Origin: DATBLE01 sp963719325
GTDB taxonomy: Bacteria; Actinomycetota; Thermoleophilia; Gaiellales; Gaiellaceae
NCBI GenBank assembly: GCA_963719325.1
Contig: CAVRBW010000001.1
Coordinates: 97,039 to 161,038, forward strand
Direction of reading: 5' to 3'
DNA length: 64,000 bases
The notes below the pieces were generated by a model, which made no database searches, was not told the DNA's origin, and was given only the letters and a program-made list of their open reading frames with translations. Below are positions 7,813-15,508 of this stretch, piece after piece. Numbering within the stretch: the stretch's first letter is position 1; each line of letters begins with the position of its first letter. A program made the position numbers and the translations under genes.

Positions 7813-8865
7813 TCAGGAGAGCGCGAGCTGGCGAAACGGCTCGATGTTCGAGAGCCCGACGCCGACGAGCCGTAGCGGGCCCGGCCGGTCGGCCAGCGCC
7901 CGATCGAGCAGCGTGCACGCGATCTCGCCGATTGCCTCGCCGTCGTCGAGACCCCCGGCGAGGGTCGAGGAGCGGCTCCGGATCGAGAAGTCCGGGTAGC
8001 GCACCTTCGTCGTCACCGTTCGCGCGGCCTGGCCGGTCCGGGTCAGGTGGTCGCCGAGCCGGTCCGCCATCCGTCGGAGCTCGGCGTGGAGTTGCTCGCG
8101 GTCGGCGATGTCGCGCTCGAAGGTCTCCTCGGTGGAGATCGAGATCCGCTCCACCTGCGTCTCGAGCCCACGCGGATCGATGCCGCGAGCGCGGTCGCGT
8201 AGCAGCCGTCCCACCTTGCCCGGCAGCAGGCGTCGCAGGGCCGCGTCGTCGAGCTGCGCGAGCACTCCGATCGTCGCCACGCCCGCGTCGCGGAGCCGGG
8301 CCTCGGCCCGCGGCCCGACGCCGGGGAGCAGGCGCACGTCGAACGGCGCGAGAAACGACGCCTCGCTGCCGCGGCGGACGACGGTCAACCCGCCCGGCTT
8401 GCGCCGGTCCGACGCAACTTTCGCGACCACCTTGCAGGTCGCCACCCCGATTGAGCACGTGAGGGCTGTCGCGCCGCGCACCGCCGCCTTGACGGCCTCG
8501 GCCACGCGCCGCGCGGCGAGGAAGTCCGCCGCCACCTCGCCGAGGTCGAGGTAGCCCTCGTCCAGGCCGGTGCGCTCGACCGTCGGAACGACCTCCCGCA
8601 CCGCCGTCCACACCTCCTCCGAGTACTGTCGGTAGAGCGCGTGGCGAGGTCGCACGAAGACCGACTGCGGGCAGCGGCGTAGGGCCTCGGCGCAGCTCAT
8701 CGCCGAGTGGATCCCGAACGTGCGGGCGACGTAGTTGGCGGTCGCGACCACGCCTCGGCCGTGCGGGTCTCCGCCCACGACGAGCGGCTTCCGGCGAAAG
8801 CTCGGCTCCTCCAGCTCCTCGACGGCGGCGAAGAACGCATCCAGGTCGAGGTGGGCGACGATCAC
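7813..8865 (-). CDS. dinB: DNA polymerase IV (Y-family translesion polymerase)
   Basis: 350-residue Y-family polymerase that bypasses damaged or mispaired template positions. The start is GTG 8865 (VIVAHLDLDAFFAAVEEL) after AAAGGA; the longer open frame upstream is repeat sequence. Catalytic motifs: DLDAFFAAVE (Asp at about residue 8) and TGLDEGYLDLGE (Asp-Glu near residue 104). The thumb/HhH region (LLPGVGPRAEARLRDAGV) is near residue 178, and a little-finger domain forms the last third. No clear beta-clamp peptide at the C-terminus (ends FRQLALS). A family D hairpin element lies immediately upstream and overlaps the likely ribosome binding site. Confidence 0.92.
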   Translation of the reverse strand: MIVAHLDLDAFFAAVEELEEPSFRRKPLVVGGDPHGRGVVATANYVARTFGIHSAMSCAEALRRCPQSVFVRPRHALYRQYSEEVWTAVREVVPTVERTGLDEGYLDLGEVAADFLAARRVAEAVKAAVRGATALTCSIGVATCKVVAKVASDRRKPGGLTVVRRGSEASFLAPFDVRLLPGVGPRAEARLRDAGVATIGVLAQLDDAALRRLLPGKVGRLLRDRARGIDPRGLETQVERISISTEETFERDIADREQLHAELRRMADRLGDHLTRTGQAARTVTTKVRYPDFSIRSRSSTLAGGLDDGEAIGEIACTLLDRALADRPGPLRLVGVGLSNIEPFRQLALS

Positions 8866-8872
8866 GACGCGT

Positions 8873-9031
8873 GTCCTTTCGGGTGATCTTGCCGGTCTTC
8901 TGGCGAGCGAAAAACAAGCCAGGCAAGGACGCAGGGGGCGCTCATATCCGAACGATATGAGCGCGACTGAGGACGCGGCATGGCGTAGCTTTGCAGCCGC
9001 CAGAAGGCCGGAGGAGATCCCCCGAAGGGAC
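8873..9031. repeat. Family D hairpin element between dinB and hom
   Basis: About 160 bp with complementary ends: GTCCTTTCGGGTGATC at 8873-8888 pairs with GATCCCCCGAAGGGAC at 9016-9031, and GGTCTTCTGGC pairs with GCCAGAAGGCC further in. The centre (GCAAGGACGCAGG, then a hairpin GCGCTCATAT/ATATGAGCGC, then GACTGAGGACG) matches the copies at 10371 and 52295, while the outer arms differ in sequence but keep pairing. Confidence 0.7.
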
Positions 9032-9062
9032 ACCGGCTCAGGAGCGCGCTCGGGCGCTGAGG

Positions 9063-9068
9063 TAGGGT
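9063..9068 (+). promoter_or_regulatory. Leaderless -10 box (TAGGGT)
   Basis: TAGGGT 6 bases before the GTG of hom at 9075; no Shine-Dalgarno can fit. Confidence 0.45.
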
Positions 9069-9074
9069 CGGGCG

Positions 9075-10370
9075 GTGGCGTCGGTCGACGTTCCGGTTGC
9101 GCTGCTCGGGTACGGGACGGTCGGCTCTGCGGTCGATCGGCTGCTCCAGGCCCAGGCGGCGGACATCGAGCGGGCCACGGGACATCGGCTCCGCGTCGTG
9201 CGCGCACTCGTGCGCGACCCGAGCAAGGACCGGGGTGGGGTCGCAGTGACGACCGACTTCGCCGAGATCCTCGAAGACCCGTCGATCGGGGTCGTCGCCG
9301 AGGTGATGGGCGGGCTGGAGCCGGCGGGCGACCACGTCCTCGCTCTGCTCCGGGCCGGCAAGCCGGTCGTGACCGCCAACAAGCAGCTCGTCGCCCGCCG
9401 GGGCGCAGAGCTGTTCGCCGCCGCGATCGAGGGCGGTGTCCAGCTGCGCTTCGAAGCCTCCGTCTGCGCGGCGATCCCGGTGATCAAGGTCTTGCGCGAG
9501 GCGCTCGTCGTCTCCCACGTCCACCGGGTCCTCGGCATCGTCAACGGGACGACGAACTTCGTGCTCACGGAGATGGAGCGGGGCTCCAGCTACGAGGAGG
9601 CGCTGGCCGAGGCGCAGCGGCTCGGCTTCGCGGAGCCCGACCCCACCGAGGACGTCTCCGGGCTCGACGCGGCCGCGAAGATGGCGATCCTCGCGACCGT
9701 CGCCTTCGGCTCCAGGGTGACGATCGACGACGTCGCCTACGAGGGGCTCGAGCGCGTCAGCCCCGCCGACGTGGCCGCGGCGAGGGAGATGGACATGGTC
9801 GTGCGGCTGATCGGGGCGGCCACGCTCGCGGACGGACAGGTCGACGTGCGCGTGCGGCCGGCGCTGGTCGATCGCGCGCACCCCCTCGCCTCGGTCGAAG
9901 GCGCCTTCAACGCGGTGATGCTCCAGGGCGATGCAATCCGCGAGATCACGCTGGAGGGCCCCGGCGCCGGCGGGCTGGAGACGGCGTCGGCGATCGTCGC
10001 CGACATGGTCACGGTCGTCGGTACCACCGGCACCGGCTTCCTCCAGAACGACGCCTGCTGGCGGGAGCTTCCGGGCCTACCGGCCGGAGAGCTGGCCTCT
10101 CCGTTCTACGTGCGGATCGAGGTCGCCGACCAGCCGGGTGTGCTCGCGCTCGTCGCCCTTCGCCTCTCGGGTCACGGCGTGTCGGTCGCGCGCCTCGTCC
10201 AGCACCAGTCCGACGGCAGCGCGACGCTGCACATCGTCACGCACGAAGCGCGCGAGGGACGGCTGCGCGACGCATTGGCCGAGATCGACACCCTGGCCGA
10301 GACCCGGGGCTCCGCTTCGGCGCTGCCGGTGATCTCCGACCGCGGCGTCACAGAGCTCGGATGGCGCTAA
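9075..10370 (+). CDS. hom: Homoserine dehydrogenase
   Basis: 431-residue enzyme that reduces aspartate semialdehyde to homoserine, the branch point to threonine and methionine. The Rossmann motif LGYGTVGSAV is at residues 9-18. The catalytic region includes NGTTNFVLTEM (about residue 157) and the SGLDAAAKMAILA segment (about 195) with the conserved Lys. A C-terminal ACT domain (about 350-425, FYVRIEVADQPGVLALVA) suggests feedback control by threonine, known for this family. The length is standard for the actinobacterial form. It is followed by thrC and thrB, but a 164-bp hairpin repeat separates it from thrC. Confidence 0.95.
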   Translation: MASVDVPVALLGYGTVGSAVDRLLQAQAADIERATGHRLRVVRALVRDPSKDRGGVAVTTDFAEILEDPSIGVVAEVMGGLEPAGDHVLALLRAGKPVVTANKQLVARRGAELFAAAIEGGVQLRFEASVCAAIPVIKVLREALVVSHVHRVLGIVNGTTNFVLTEMERGSSYEEALAEAQRLGFAEPDPTEDVSGLDAAAKMAILATVAFGSRVTIDDVAYEGLERVSPADVAAAREMDMVVRLIGAATLADGQVDVRVRPALVDRAHPLASVEGAFNAVMLQGDAIREITLEGPGAGGLETASAIVADMVTVVGTTGTGFLQNDACWRELPGLPAGELASPFYVRIEVADQPGVLALVALRLSGHGVSVARLVQHQSDGSATLHIVTHEAREGRLRDALAEIDTLAETRGSASALPVISDRGVTELGWR

Positions 10371-10534
10371 GAGCTCCTAACGCAATGAGCAGTTGTGTCC
10401 CCGGGCTGCGCTGGGCGGCGCGCCGCTGCGTCCTCAGTCGCGCCCATATGCACCGCATATGGGCGCTCCCTGCGTCCTTGCATCGCATCCACCCATCGCA
10501 CCCCGGGAACGAATGCCCATTACGTTAGGAGCTC
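10371..10534. repeat. Family D hairpin element between hom and thrC
   Basis: Occupies exactly the space from the hom stop codon to just inside thrC. Terminal inverted repeats GAGCTCCTAACG and CGTTAGGAGCTC; a central hairpin (GCGCCCATAT ... ATATGGGCGC) flanked by GTCCTCAGTC and CCTGCGTCCTTGC. The same element is at 52295-52457 and 8873-9031. The proposed thrC start codon lies inside the right arm. Confidence 0.75.
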
Positions 10535-11382
10535 TACCGGTCTCTCTCGGCGAGGGCGGCACCCCGCTGCTGCCTGCGCCCCGGCTCTCCGAGCGCCTCG
10601 GCTGCGAGCTGTGGCTGAAGTGGGAAGGGATGAATCCGACCGGCAGCTTCAAGGATCGCGGGATGGCGGTCGCCGTCTCGCGGGCGCTGGAACGCGGCGC
10701 GCCGGGGGTGATCTGCGCCTCGACCGGCAACACGGCGGCGTCAGCGGCCACCTATGCGGCCCGCGCAGGGCTGAGGGCCGTAATCGTCCTGCCGGCGGGC
10801 GCGGTCGCGCGCGGAAAGCTCGCCCAGGCGCGTGCGGCCGGCGCCGAGCTTCGCGAGATCGACGGCTCCTTCGACGAGGCGCACCTGATCGCTCGTGAGG
10901 CGGCGGTGGAAGAGGGTCTCGTCAACGTCAACTCGATCAACCCCGATCGGATCGAAGGGCAGTCGTCGGCGGCGGGGGAGATCCTCGAGCAGCTGGACCG
11001 ACCGCCCGACGTGGTCGCGCTGCCCTACGGCGGTGGCGGGAACACGTGCGCCTACCTTCGAGGCTTCAGCGAGGCCGGCACCAGAGTCCCGCGCTTGCTC
11101 TCGGTCCAGGCGGCGGACCGGTCGCGGACGTTCGCCTCGGCCATCCGGATCAGCGATCCCGTCCATCGCGAGCAGGCCGAGGCGGCGGCCGAGGTGGTGA
11201 CTGCGACCGACGACGAGATCCTCGAGTGGTGGAGGGCGGTGACGCGCCTGGAGGGCGCGTTCTGCGAGCCGGCCTCGGCGGCTTCGGTGGCAGGTGTCGC
11301 GCACGTCCGGCCCGGAGGTCGGGTCGTCTGCGTGCTCACCGGCCACGGGCTCAAGGATCCGGACGCGGTCGAGCGGTTGTGA
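10513..11382 (+). CDS. thrC: Threonine synthase
   Basis: PLP enzyme converting O-phosphohomoserine to threonine, 289 residues from ATG 10513. The PLP lysine is in NPTGSFKDRGM, the phosphate/glycine-rich loop is GGGGNTCAYLRG, and SSAAGEILEQL and CEPASAASVAG are typical. Family members are usually ~350 residues and begin ~15-20 residues earlier. Here the N-terminus is short and its first ~8 codons (MPITLGAL) are encoded by the right arm of a family D repeat, so the repeat has replaced or displaced the original start. A more distal start exists only inside the repeat. The core enzyme looks functional. Its stop overlaps thrB (GTGA). Confidence 0.92.
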   Translation: MPITLGALPVSLGEGGTPLLPAPRLSERLGCELWLKWEGMNPTGSFKDRGMAVAVSRALERGAPGVICASTGNTAASAATYAARAGLRAVIVLPAGAVARGKLAQARAAGAELREIDGSFDEAHLIAREAAVEEGLVNVNSINPDRIEGQSSAAGEILEQLDRPPDVVALPYGGGGNTCAYLRGFSEAGTRVPRLLSVQAADRSRTFASAIRISDPVHREQAEAAAEVVTATDDEILEWWRAVTRLEGAFCEPASAASVAGVAHVRPGGRVVCVLTGHGLKDPDAVERL

Positions 11383-12191
11383 GCCCGGCGAGCCTGGTCG
11401 TCCGGGCGCCGGCGACGACGGCGAATCTCGGCCCCGGTTTCGACTGCGCCGCTCTCGCACTCGAGCTCTGGAACGAGGTCGAGGTGAGCGAGGGCGACGT
11501 CGACGTCACGCCCGACCCCGGGCATATCGGCATCCGTGCGTTCGGGCTCGTCGCCTCGCCGGCAGGGCTGGTGTTCAGATGGACGGAGCGGATCCCCCGG
11601 GCGCGAGGGCTCGGATCGAGCGCGGCGACGATCGCGCTCGGCCTCGTCGCAGCGGCGAAGTGGTCGGGCGAGGAGCTCTCGGCGGAGGACTTGCTCGCGC
11701 GCGGCGCGCCGCTCGAAGGCCACTCCGACAATCTCGCCGCCTGCCTTGTGGGCGGCGCCTGCCTGACGTGGGATGGCCGGATCGAGCGGGTCGCGGACAC
11801 GCTTCCGCTGACGCCGGTCGCGGTTGTCCCCCAGGAGGAGGTGCGGACGCCCGCGGCACGACTTGCGCTCCCGGCGGAGGTCGCGCACGCGGACGCGGCG
11901 TTCAACGCGGCCCGTGCCGCCCTGCTCGGCGCCGGCCTGGCCCGCGGAGACCCCGCGTTGCTCGGCGAGGCCTTCGCCGACCGGCTGCACGAGCCCTACC
12001 GGCCGTCGCCGGTGCTCGACGCCGTTCGCACCGAGCTCCCGACCAGTGCAGTGGGTGCGACGCTCTCGGGCTCCGGGCCGACCGTCATTGTGTGGGCCGA
12101 GGACGCCGAGGCCTGCGTCCGGGAGCTCGAGCGGCGCTTTCCGGACGAGGAGGTCCTCCCGCTGCGCGTCTCGTCGGAGGGTGCACACTGA
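11379..12191 (+). CDS. thrB: Homoserine kinase
   Basis: 270-residue GHMP kinase that phosphorylates homoserine with ATP, giving the substrate of ThrC. The GTG start overlaps the thrC stop by 4 bases, so the two are translationally coupled. Motif 1 is PATTANLGPGFDCAALAL (residues 10-27), the ATP loop is GLGSSAATIALG (about residue 75), and motif 3 is GATLSGSGPTVIVWA (about 225). Slightly shorter than the usual ~300. This completes a hom-thrC-thrB operon. Confidence 0.93.
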   Translation: MSPASLVVRAPATTANLGPGFDCAALALELWNEVEVSEGDVDVTPDPGHIGIRAFGLVASPAGLVFRWTERIPRARGLGSSAATIALGLVAAAKWSGEELSAEDLLARGAPLEGHSDNLAACLVGGACLTWDGRIERVADTLPLTPVAVVPQEEVRTPAARLALPAEVAHADAAFNAARAALLGAGLARGDPALLGEAFADRLHEPYRPSPVLDAVRTELPTSAVGATLSGSGPTVIVWAEDAEACVRELERRFPDEEVLPLRVSSEGAH

Positions 12192-12209
12192 CGCTTCGGG
12201 CCGGTCGGG

Positions 12210-12215
12210 TAGCCT
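12210..12215 (+). promoter_or_regulatory. Leaderless -10 box (TAGCCT)
   Basis: TAGCCT 7 bases before ATG 12223, which fixes that start. Confidence 0.5.
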
Positions 12216-12222
12216 GACGTCA

Positions 12223-12843
12223 ATGGCCGTACCGGTCGCAGGCGAAGACGCGCTCCGCTCCCTGATCGGGGAGCCCTCGAACGTCGTCCGCTCGAAGGTG
12301 AGCGATCGCCTGAACGAGCTGACCCGCCAGTTCGTCGAGCGCTCGCCCTTCCTCTGCCTCGCCACGTCGTCCGCCGACGGCGCCTGCGACGTCAGCCCGC
12401 GTGGCGATCCGGCCGGCTTCGTCCGGATCCTCGACGAGCGCACCCTGCTCCTTCCCGACCGGCCCGGGAACCGGCTCGCCGACTCGCTGCGGAACGTGCT
12501 CCAGAACCCCCACGTCGCGCTCCTGTTCGTCATTCCCGGCGTCGGCGACACGTTCCGCGTCAACGGCCGCGCGACGATCGTCACCGATCGCGAGCTGCTG
12601 AAGCCCTGCGCGGTCGAGGGCAAGATCCCGAAGCTCGGCCTGCACATCGAGATCGACGAGTGCTTCACGCACTGCTCGAAGGCGTTCCTGCGCGCGCAGC
12701 TCTGGGACCCCGACCGGTACGTGTCGCGGGAGGAGCTGCCCTCCTCGGGCGAGATCCTCCGCACGCTCGACCCCGCAATCGACGCCGACGAGTACGACGC
12801 CGAGCGGGCAGAGCGGTACGCGCGGCGCGAAGGCTTCTACTAG
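12223..12843 (+). CDS. Pyridoxamine 5'-phosphate oxidase-fold FMN protein (MSMEG_1061-like)
   Basis: 206-residue split-barrel protein related to PNPOx and matching the MSMEG_1061 subgroup. The FMN-binding barrel includes SPFLCLATSSADGACDVSPRGD (about 45-66), LLPDRPGNRLADSLRN (about 85) and FRVNGRATIVTD (about 115). It ends with ECFTHCSKAFLRAQLWDP, in which the HC..K.... pattern is characteristic of the subgroup. The role is unknown; relatives bind FMN, F420 or heme and may act in redox detoxification. It is transcribed from its own -10 box and followed 5 bases later by the sulfurtransferase, so the two may be co-transcribed. Confidence 0.78.
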   Translation: MAVPVAGEDALRSLIGEPSNVVRSKVSDRLNELTRQFVERSPFLCLATSSADGACDVSPRGDPAGFVRILDERTLLLPDRPGNRLADSLRNVLQNPHVALLFVIPGVGDTFRVNGRATIVTDRELLKPCAVEGKIPKLGLHIEIDECFTHCSKAFLRAQLWDPDRYVSREELPSSGEILRTLDPAIDADEYDAERAERYARREGFY

Positions 12844-12848
12844 CCCTT

Positions 12849-13577
12849 GTGACCTATCGCTTCGTCGATTGCGCCTACTCGCTGGAGCGCGTCGAGGCGG
12901 GGCGCGAGACGTACCTCGAGGCGCACGTTCCCGGCGCATCGTTCCTCGGGATCGACGAGCTCTCCGACCTGTCCGTGAAAGGGCAGGGGCGGCATCCGCT
13001 GCCGAGCCCGGAGGCGTTCGCCGAGGCAGCTTCTCGGGCCGGGATCGGCGAAGGCGTGTTCGTGGTCGCGTACGACCACGGCGGCGCCGGGGGTGCGGCG
13101 CGGTTGTGGTGGCTCCTGCGCCACTTCGGCCACGACGAGGTCGCGGTGCTGGACGGTGGGTTCGAGTCCTGGCTTGGTCCGGTGCGCGGCGGCTCGGAAG
13201 AGATCGAGCGGGCGACCTTCGTGCCGCGGCCGCGGGCCGGCGACACGATCGACGCCGACGAGCTGGCCGCGCGCCTCGGTGAGCGAGGGCTGACGGTCGT
13301 CGATGCCCGCGCGCCGGAACGCTTTCGCGGCGACCTGGAGCCGATCGACCCCGTCGCGGGGCGAATCCGGGGCGCGGTCAGCTGGCCCTACGAGGAGGCG
13401 GCGGCGGTTCCCCCGGCGGTCGCAGAGGCGGAGGAGATCGTCGTGTACTGCGGCTCGGGCATCACCGCCTGCGTCGACCTCCTTGCGCTCGAGCGGGCCG
13501 GCCGGCCCGACGCGAAGCTCTACCCGGGCTCGTGGAGCGACTGGTCCCGGCGTGGCCTGCCGGCCGAAAGGGGCTAG
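12849..13577 (+). CDS. sseA: Two-domain rhodanese sulfurtransferase
   Basis: 242-residue thiosulfate/3-mercaptopyruvate sulfurtransferase. The GTG start is 5 bases after the preceding stop. The N-terminal rhodanese domain (about residues 1-115: HVPGASFLGIDE, VVAYDHGGAGGAARLWWLLR, VLDGGFESWL) is inactive because it has no Cys. The C-terminal domain carries the catalytic Cys in VYCGSGITAC (about 201-210) and the conserved end GSWSDWSRRGLP. The CGSGITA loop resembles the mercaptopyruvate type more than CRKGVTA of thiosulfate rhodaneses, but sequence alone does not settle the substrate. Cytoplasmic. Confidence 0.87.
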   Translation: MTYRFVDCAYSLERVEAGRETYLEAHVPGASFLGIDELSDLSVKGQGRHPLPSPEAFAEAASRAGIGEGVFVVAYDHGGAGGAARLWWLLRHFGHDEVAVLDGGFESWLGPVRGGSEEIERATFVPRPRAGDTIDADELAARLGERGLTVVDARAPERFRGDLEPIDPVAGRIRGAVSWPYEEAAAVPPAVAEAEEIVVYCGSGITACVDLLALERAGRPDAKLYPGSWSDWSRRGLPAERG

Positions 13578-13600
13578 TCGAACCTCGTTGCGTTTCCAAC

Positions 13601-13635
13601 CCGGTGTCTGGCACTGGGTTGTCACGAAACGGTGA
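13601..13635. repeat. REP-like palindromes
   Basis: GGTGTCTGGCACT followed by GTCACGAAACGGTGAC, in the gap between the sulfurtransferase gene and the convergent exporter gene. It resembles the GTGCCTGGCACC palindromes at 50226 and 50302. Confidence 0.45.
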
Positions 13636-13652
13636 CGATTCGTCCACAGGGC

Positions 13653-14510
13653 TTACCGGAACCCGCCGATGAGCGCGCCGCCGGCCACTACCAGGAGCGC
13701 GCCGAGGGCCAGGTGGCGCCCGACGAGCTCGGTGCGTCGCAGTAGGAGCACGGCGAGCAGGACGCTGAAGAGCGACTCGGTCGCGACCAGCGGGCTGACG
13801 ATGCTGACCCGCGCTCGGTAGAAGGCCTCGAAGAGGGATGCGTAGGATGCGCCCCAGAGCAGGCCCGGGAGGGCGAATGGTGCGGCCGAGCGTCTCAGGT
13901 CGGCTACGAGCCGACCCCGCCGCGTGACGGCGACGTAGGCGAGGATCACTGCCGTACCGGAGAGGATCGTCGTTGCGGCGGCGAGCTGAGGCGCGACGTC
14001 GGTGTCCGAGGCGAGCCGGCGGACGAGGTTGTCCCGGGTGGCGAAGAAGATCGTGCACGCGAACGAGAACGTGAGCCCGATCGCCCGGAACGACTCCGGT
14101 CGCTCGCGCTCGGCGATCAACGCAAGGCCGCCGGCGACGATCAGCACCGCCCCGACGAGCAGCGGGGCCCGCACGGGCTCGTCGAGCGCGATGACCGCAA
14201 TCGTCACTGCGACGAGCGGCGCCGCACCTGCGATCACCGACGCTCGGGCCGGTCCCGCCTCTCGAACTGCGAGCACGAACAGGAGCTGCGAGCCGCCCGG
14301 TGCAAGCAGGCCGGCCAGCACGAACGGAAGAAGATCGCCGCCCCATTCGCGCCCGATCGCGGCGACGAGGGCGCAGACCAGGAATCCGCAGAAGGCGGTG
14401 ACGAACGCCCCGATCTCGGCGTCTCGGCTACGGCGCACCGCGAAGCCGAGGGCGATCGACATCCCGCCGAAGAGCATGGCCGAGAGCAGTGAGAGAGCGA
14501 CCCCGAGCAT
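13653..14510 (-). CDS. EamA/DMT-family transporter
   Basis: 285-residue integral membrane protein with about ten hydrophobic segments in two EamA repeats (residues ~1-135 and ~145-285). Typical pieces are GGMSIALGFAVRRS, VIAGAAPLVAVTIAVIALDEP and the mirrored SIVSPLVATESLFSVLLAVLLL. EamA proteins mostly export amino acids, metabolites or drugs. It shares a divergent leaderless promoter with the downstream ketopantoate-reductase-like gene, which may hint at a common regulon. Substrate unknown. Confidence 0.85.
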   Translation of the reverse strand: MLGVALSLLSAMLFGGMSIALGFAVRRSRDAEIGAFVTAFCGFLVCALVAAIGREWGGDLLPFVLAGLLAPGGSQLLFVLAVREAGPARASVIAGAAPLVAVTIAVIALDEPVRAPLLVGAVLIVAGGLALIAERERPESFRAIGLTFSFACTIFFATRDNLVRRLASDTDVAPQLAAATTILSGTAVILAYVAVTRRGRLVADLRRSAAPFALPGLLWGASYASLFEAFYRARVSIVSPLVATESLFSVLLAVLLLRRTELVGRHLALGALLVVAGGALIGGFR

Positions 14511-14515
14511 CGGCC

Positions 14516-14535
14516 GAACCTAACGGGTTAGGTTC
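14516..14535. promoter_or_regulatory. Symmetric divergent leaderless promoter (palindrome of two -10 boxes)
   Basis: GAACCTAACGGGTTAGGTTC is a perfect 9-bp inverted repeat around GG. Each arm contains TAGGTT reading toward one gene, exactly 6 bases from the ATG at 14510 (minus) and from the GTG at 14541 (plus). RNA polymerase can occupy only one side at a time, or the palindrome may also be an operator. Confidence 0.6.
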
Positions 14536-14540
14536 TCCTC

Positions 14541-15486
14541 GTGGCCATCGAGCGGGTCTGTGTGATCGGCGCGGGCGTGATCGGCTCGCTCTACGCGGGG
14601 CACCTCGCGCGCGACCTCGAGGTCAGCGTGCTGACCAGGCGCGAGGACCATGCGCGCGCGCTCACCGAGAACGGCCTGCGCATCTCGGGCAAGTCGGACT
14701 TCACCGCTCGCCTGCACGCGACGGCCGACCCGGCCGAGCTTCCGGAGTTCGACCTGGGCATCGTCGCGACGAAGGCGACCCAGCTCGAGGATGCGGCAGC
14801 CGGTCTGGGCGGACGCTTTCCGGACGCCACGCTGATGACGATCCAGAACGGTCTCGGTGCCGAGGAGCTCGTGCGGGGGTACGGGGCGTGGCCGCTGGTC
14901 TCCGCGGTGACGTTCATGAGCGGGGTCCGTCACGACGACGAGACACGTCGAGTACGAGCTCGACACCGAGACCTGGCTGGGCCCGTACGCCGGCACGACC
15001 TCGTTCGAGCGGGTTCAGGAGATCGAGGAGCTGCTCGTCGCCGCCGGCCTGCGTGCCCGCGCCTTCGCCGACCTGCGGCCGGCCCAATGGTCGAAGCTGA
15101 TCTTCAACGCGACCGTGAACACGGTCGCCGCCCTCACCGACCTCCCGCACGTCGGCCAGTTCGCCGCCCAGGAGCGCTCGACCGATCTCGGCCACCTGGT
15201 CCACGATCTGATGGCGGAGGGGAAGGCGGTTGCCGCCGCCGCGGGTGTCTCGCTCCACGAAGATCCCTGGGAGATGAACGTGCTCGCGGTCAAACGCGGC
15301 GAGACCCTCGCCGCCGAGGGGCACTACGCCCACGTCCCCTCGATGCTCGAGGACGTTCGCGCCAACCGGCGCACCGAGATCGACTTCATCACCGGCGCGC
15401 TCGTGCGGGAAGCCGAGCGGCTGAACGTGCCGGTGCCGCTGCACACGGCGATGTACCGGCTCGTGAAGGCCCGGGAGTCCGCATGA
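14541..15486 (+). pseudogene. Ketopantoate reductase-like dehydrogenase 1, one-base frameshift
   Basis: 2-dehydropantoate 2-reductase (ApbA/PanE) family protein that reduces a 2-keto acid with NADPH. Motifs: VIGAGVIGSLYAGHL (dinucleotide loop, residues 8-22), GIVATKATQLEDA (conserved Lys, about 74), and in the second frame WSKLIFNATVNTVAALT (about 186). One extra base near 14938-14945, in GACGAGACACGTC, splits the gene; repaired it is 314 residues. The GTG start is fixed by TAGGTT 6 bases upstream. It is followed by a paralog at 15509, so the pair arose by tandem duplication. With peptidase and amidinotransferase-fold neighbours, a catabolic 2-keto-acid or opine-like substrate is as likely as ketopantoate. 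Confidence 0.8.
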
Positions 15487-15508
15487 GTTCTTTCATGAGG
15501 GCTCTGGC

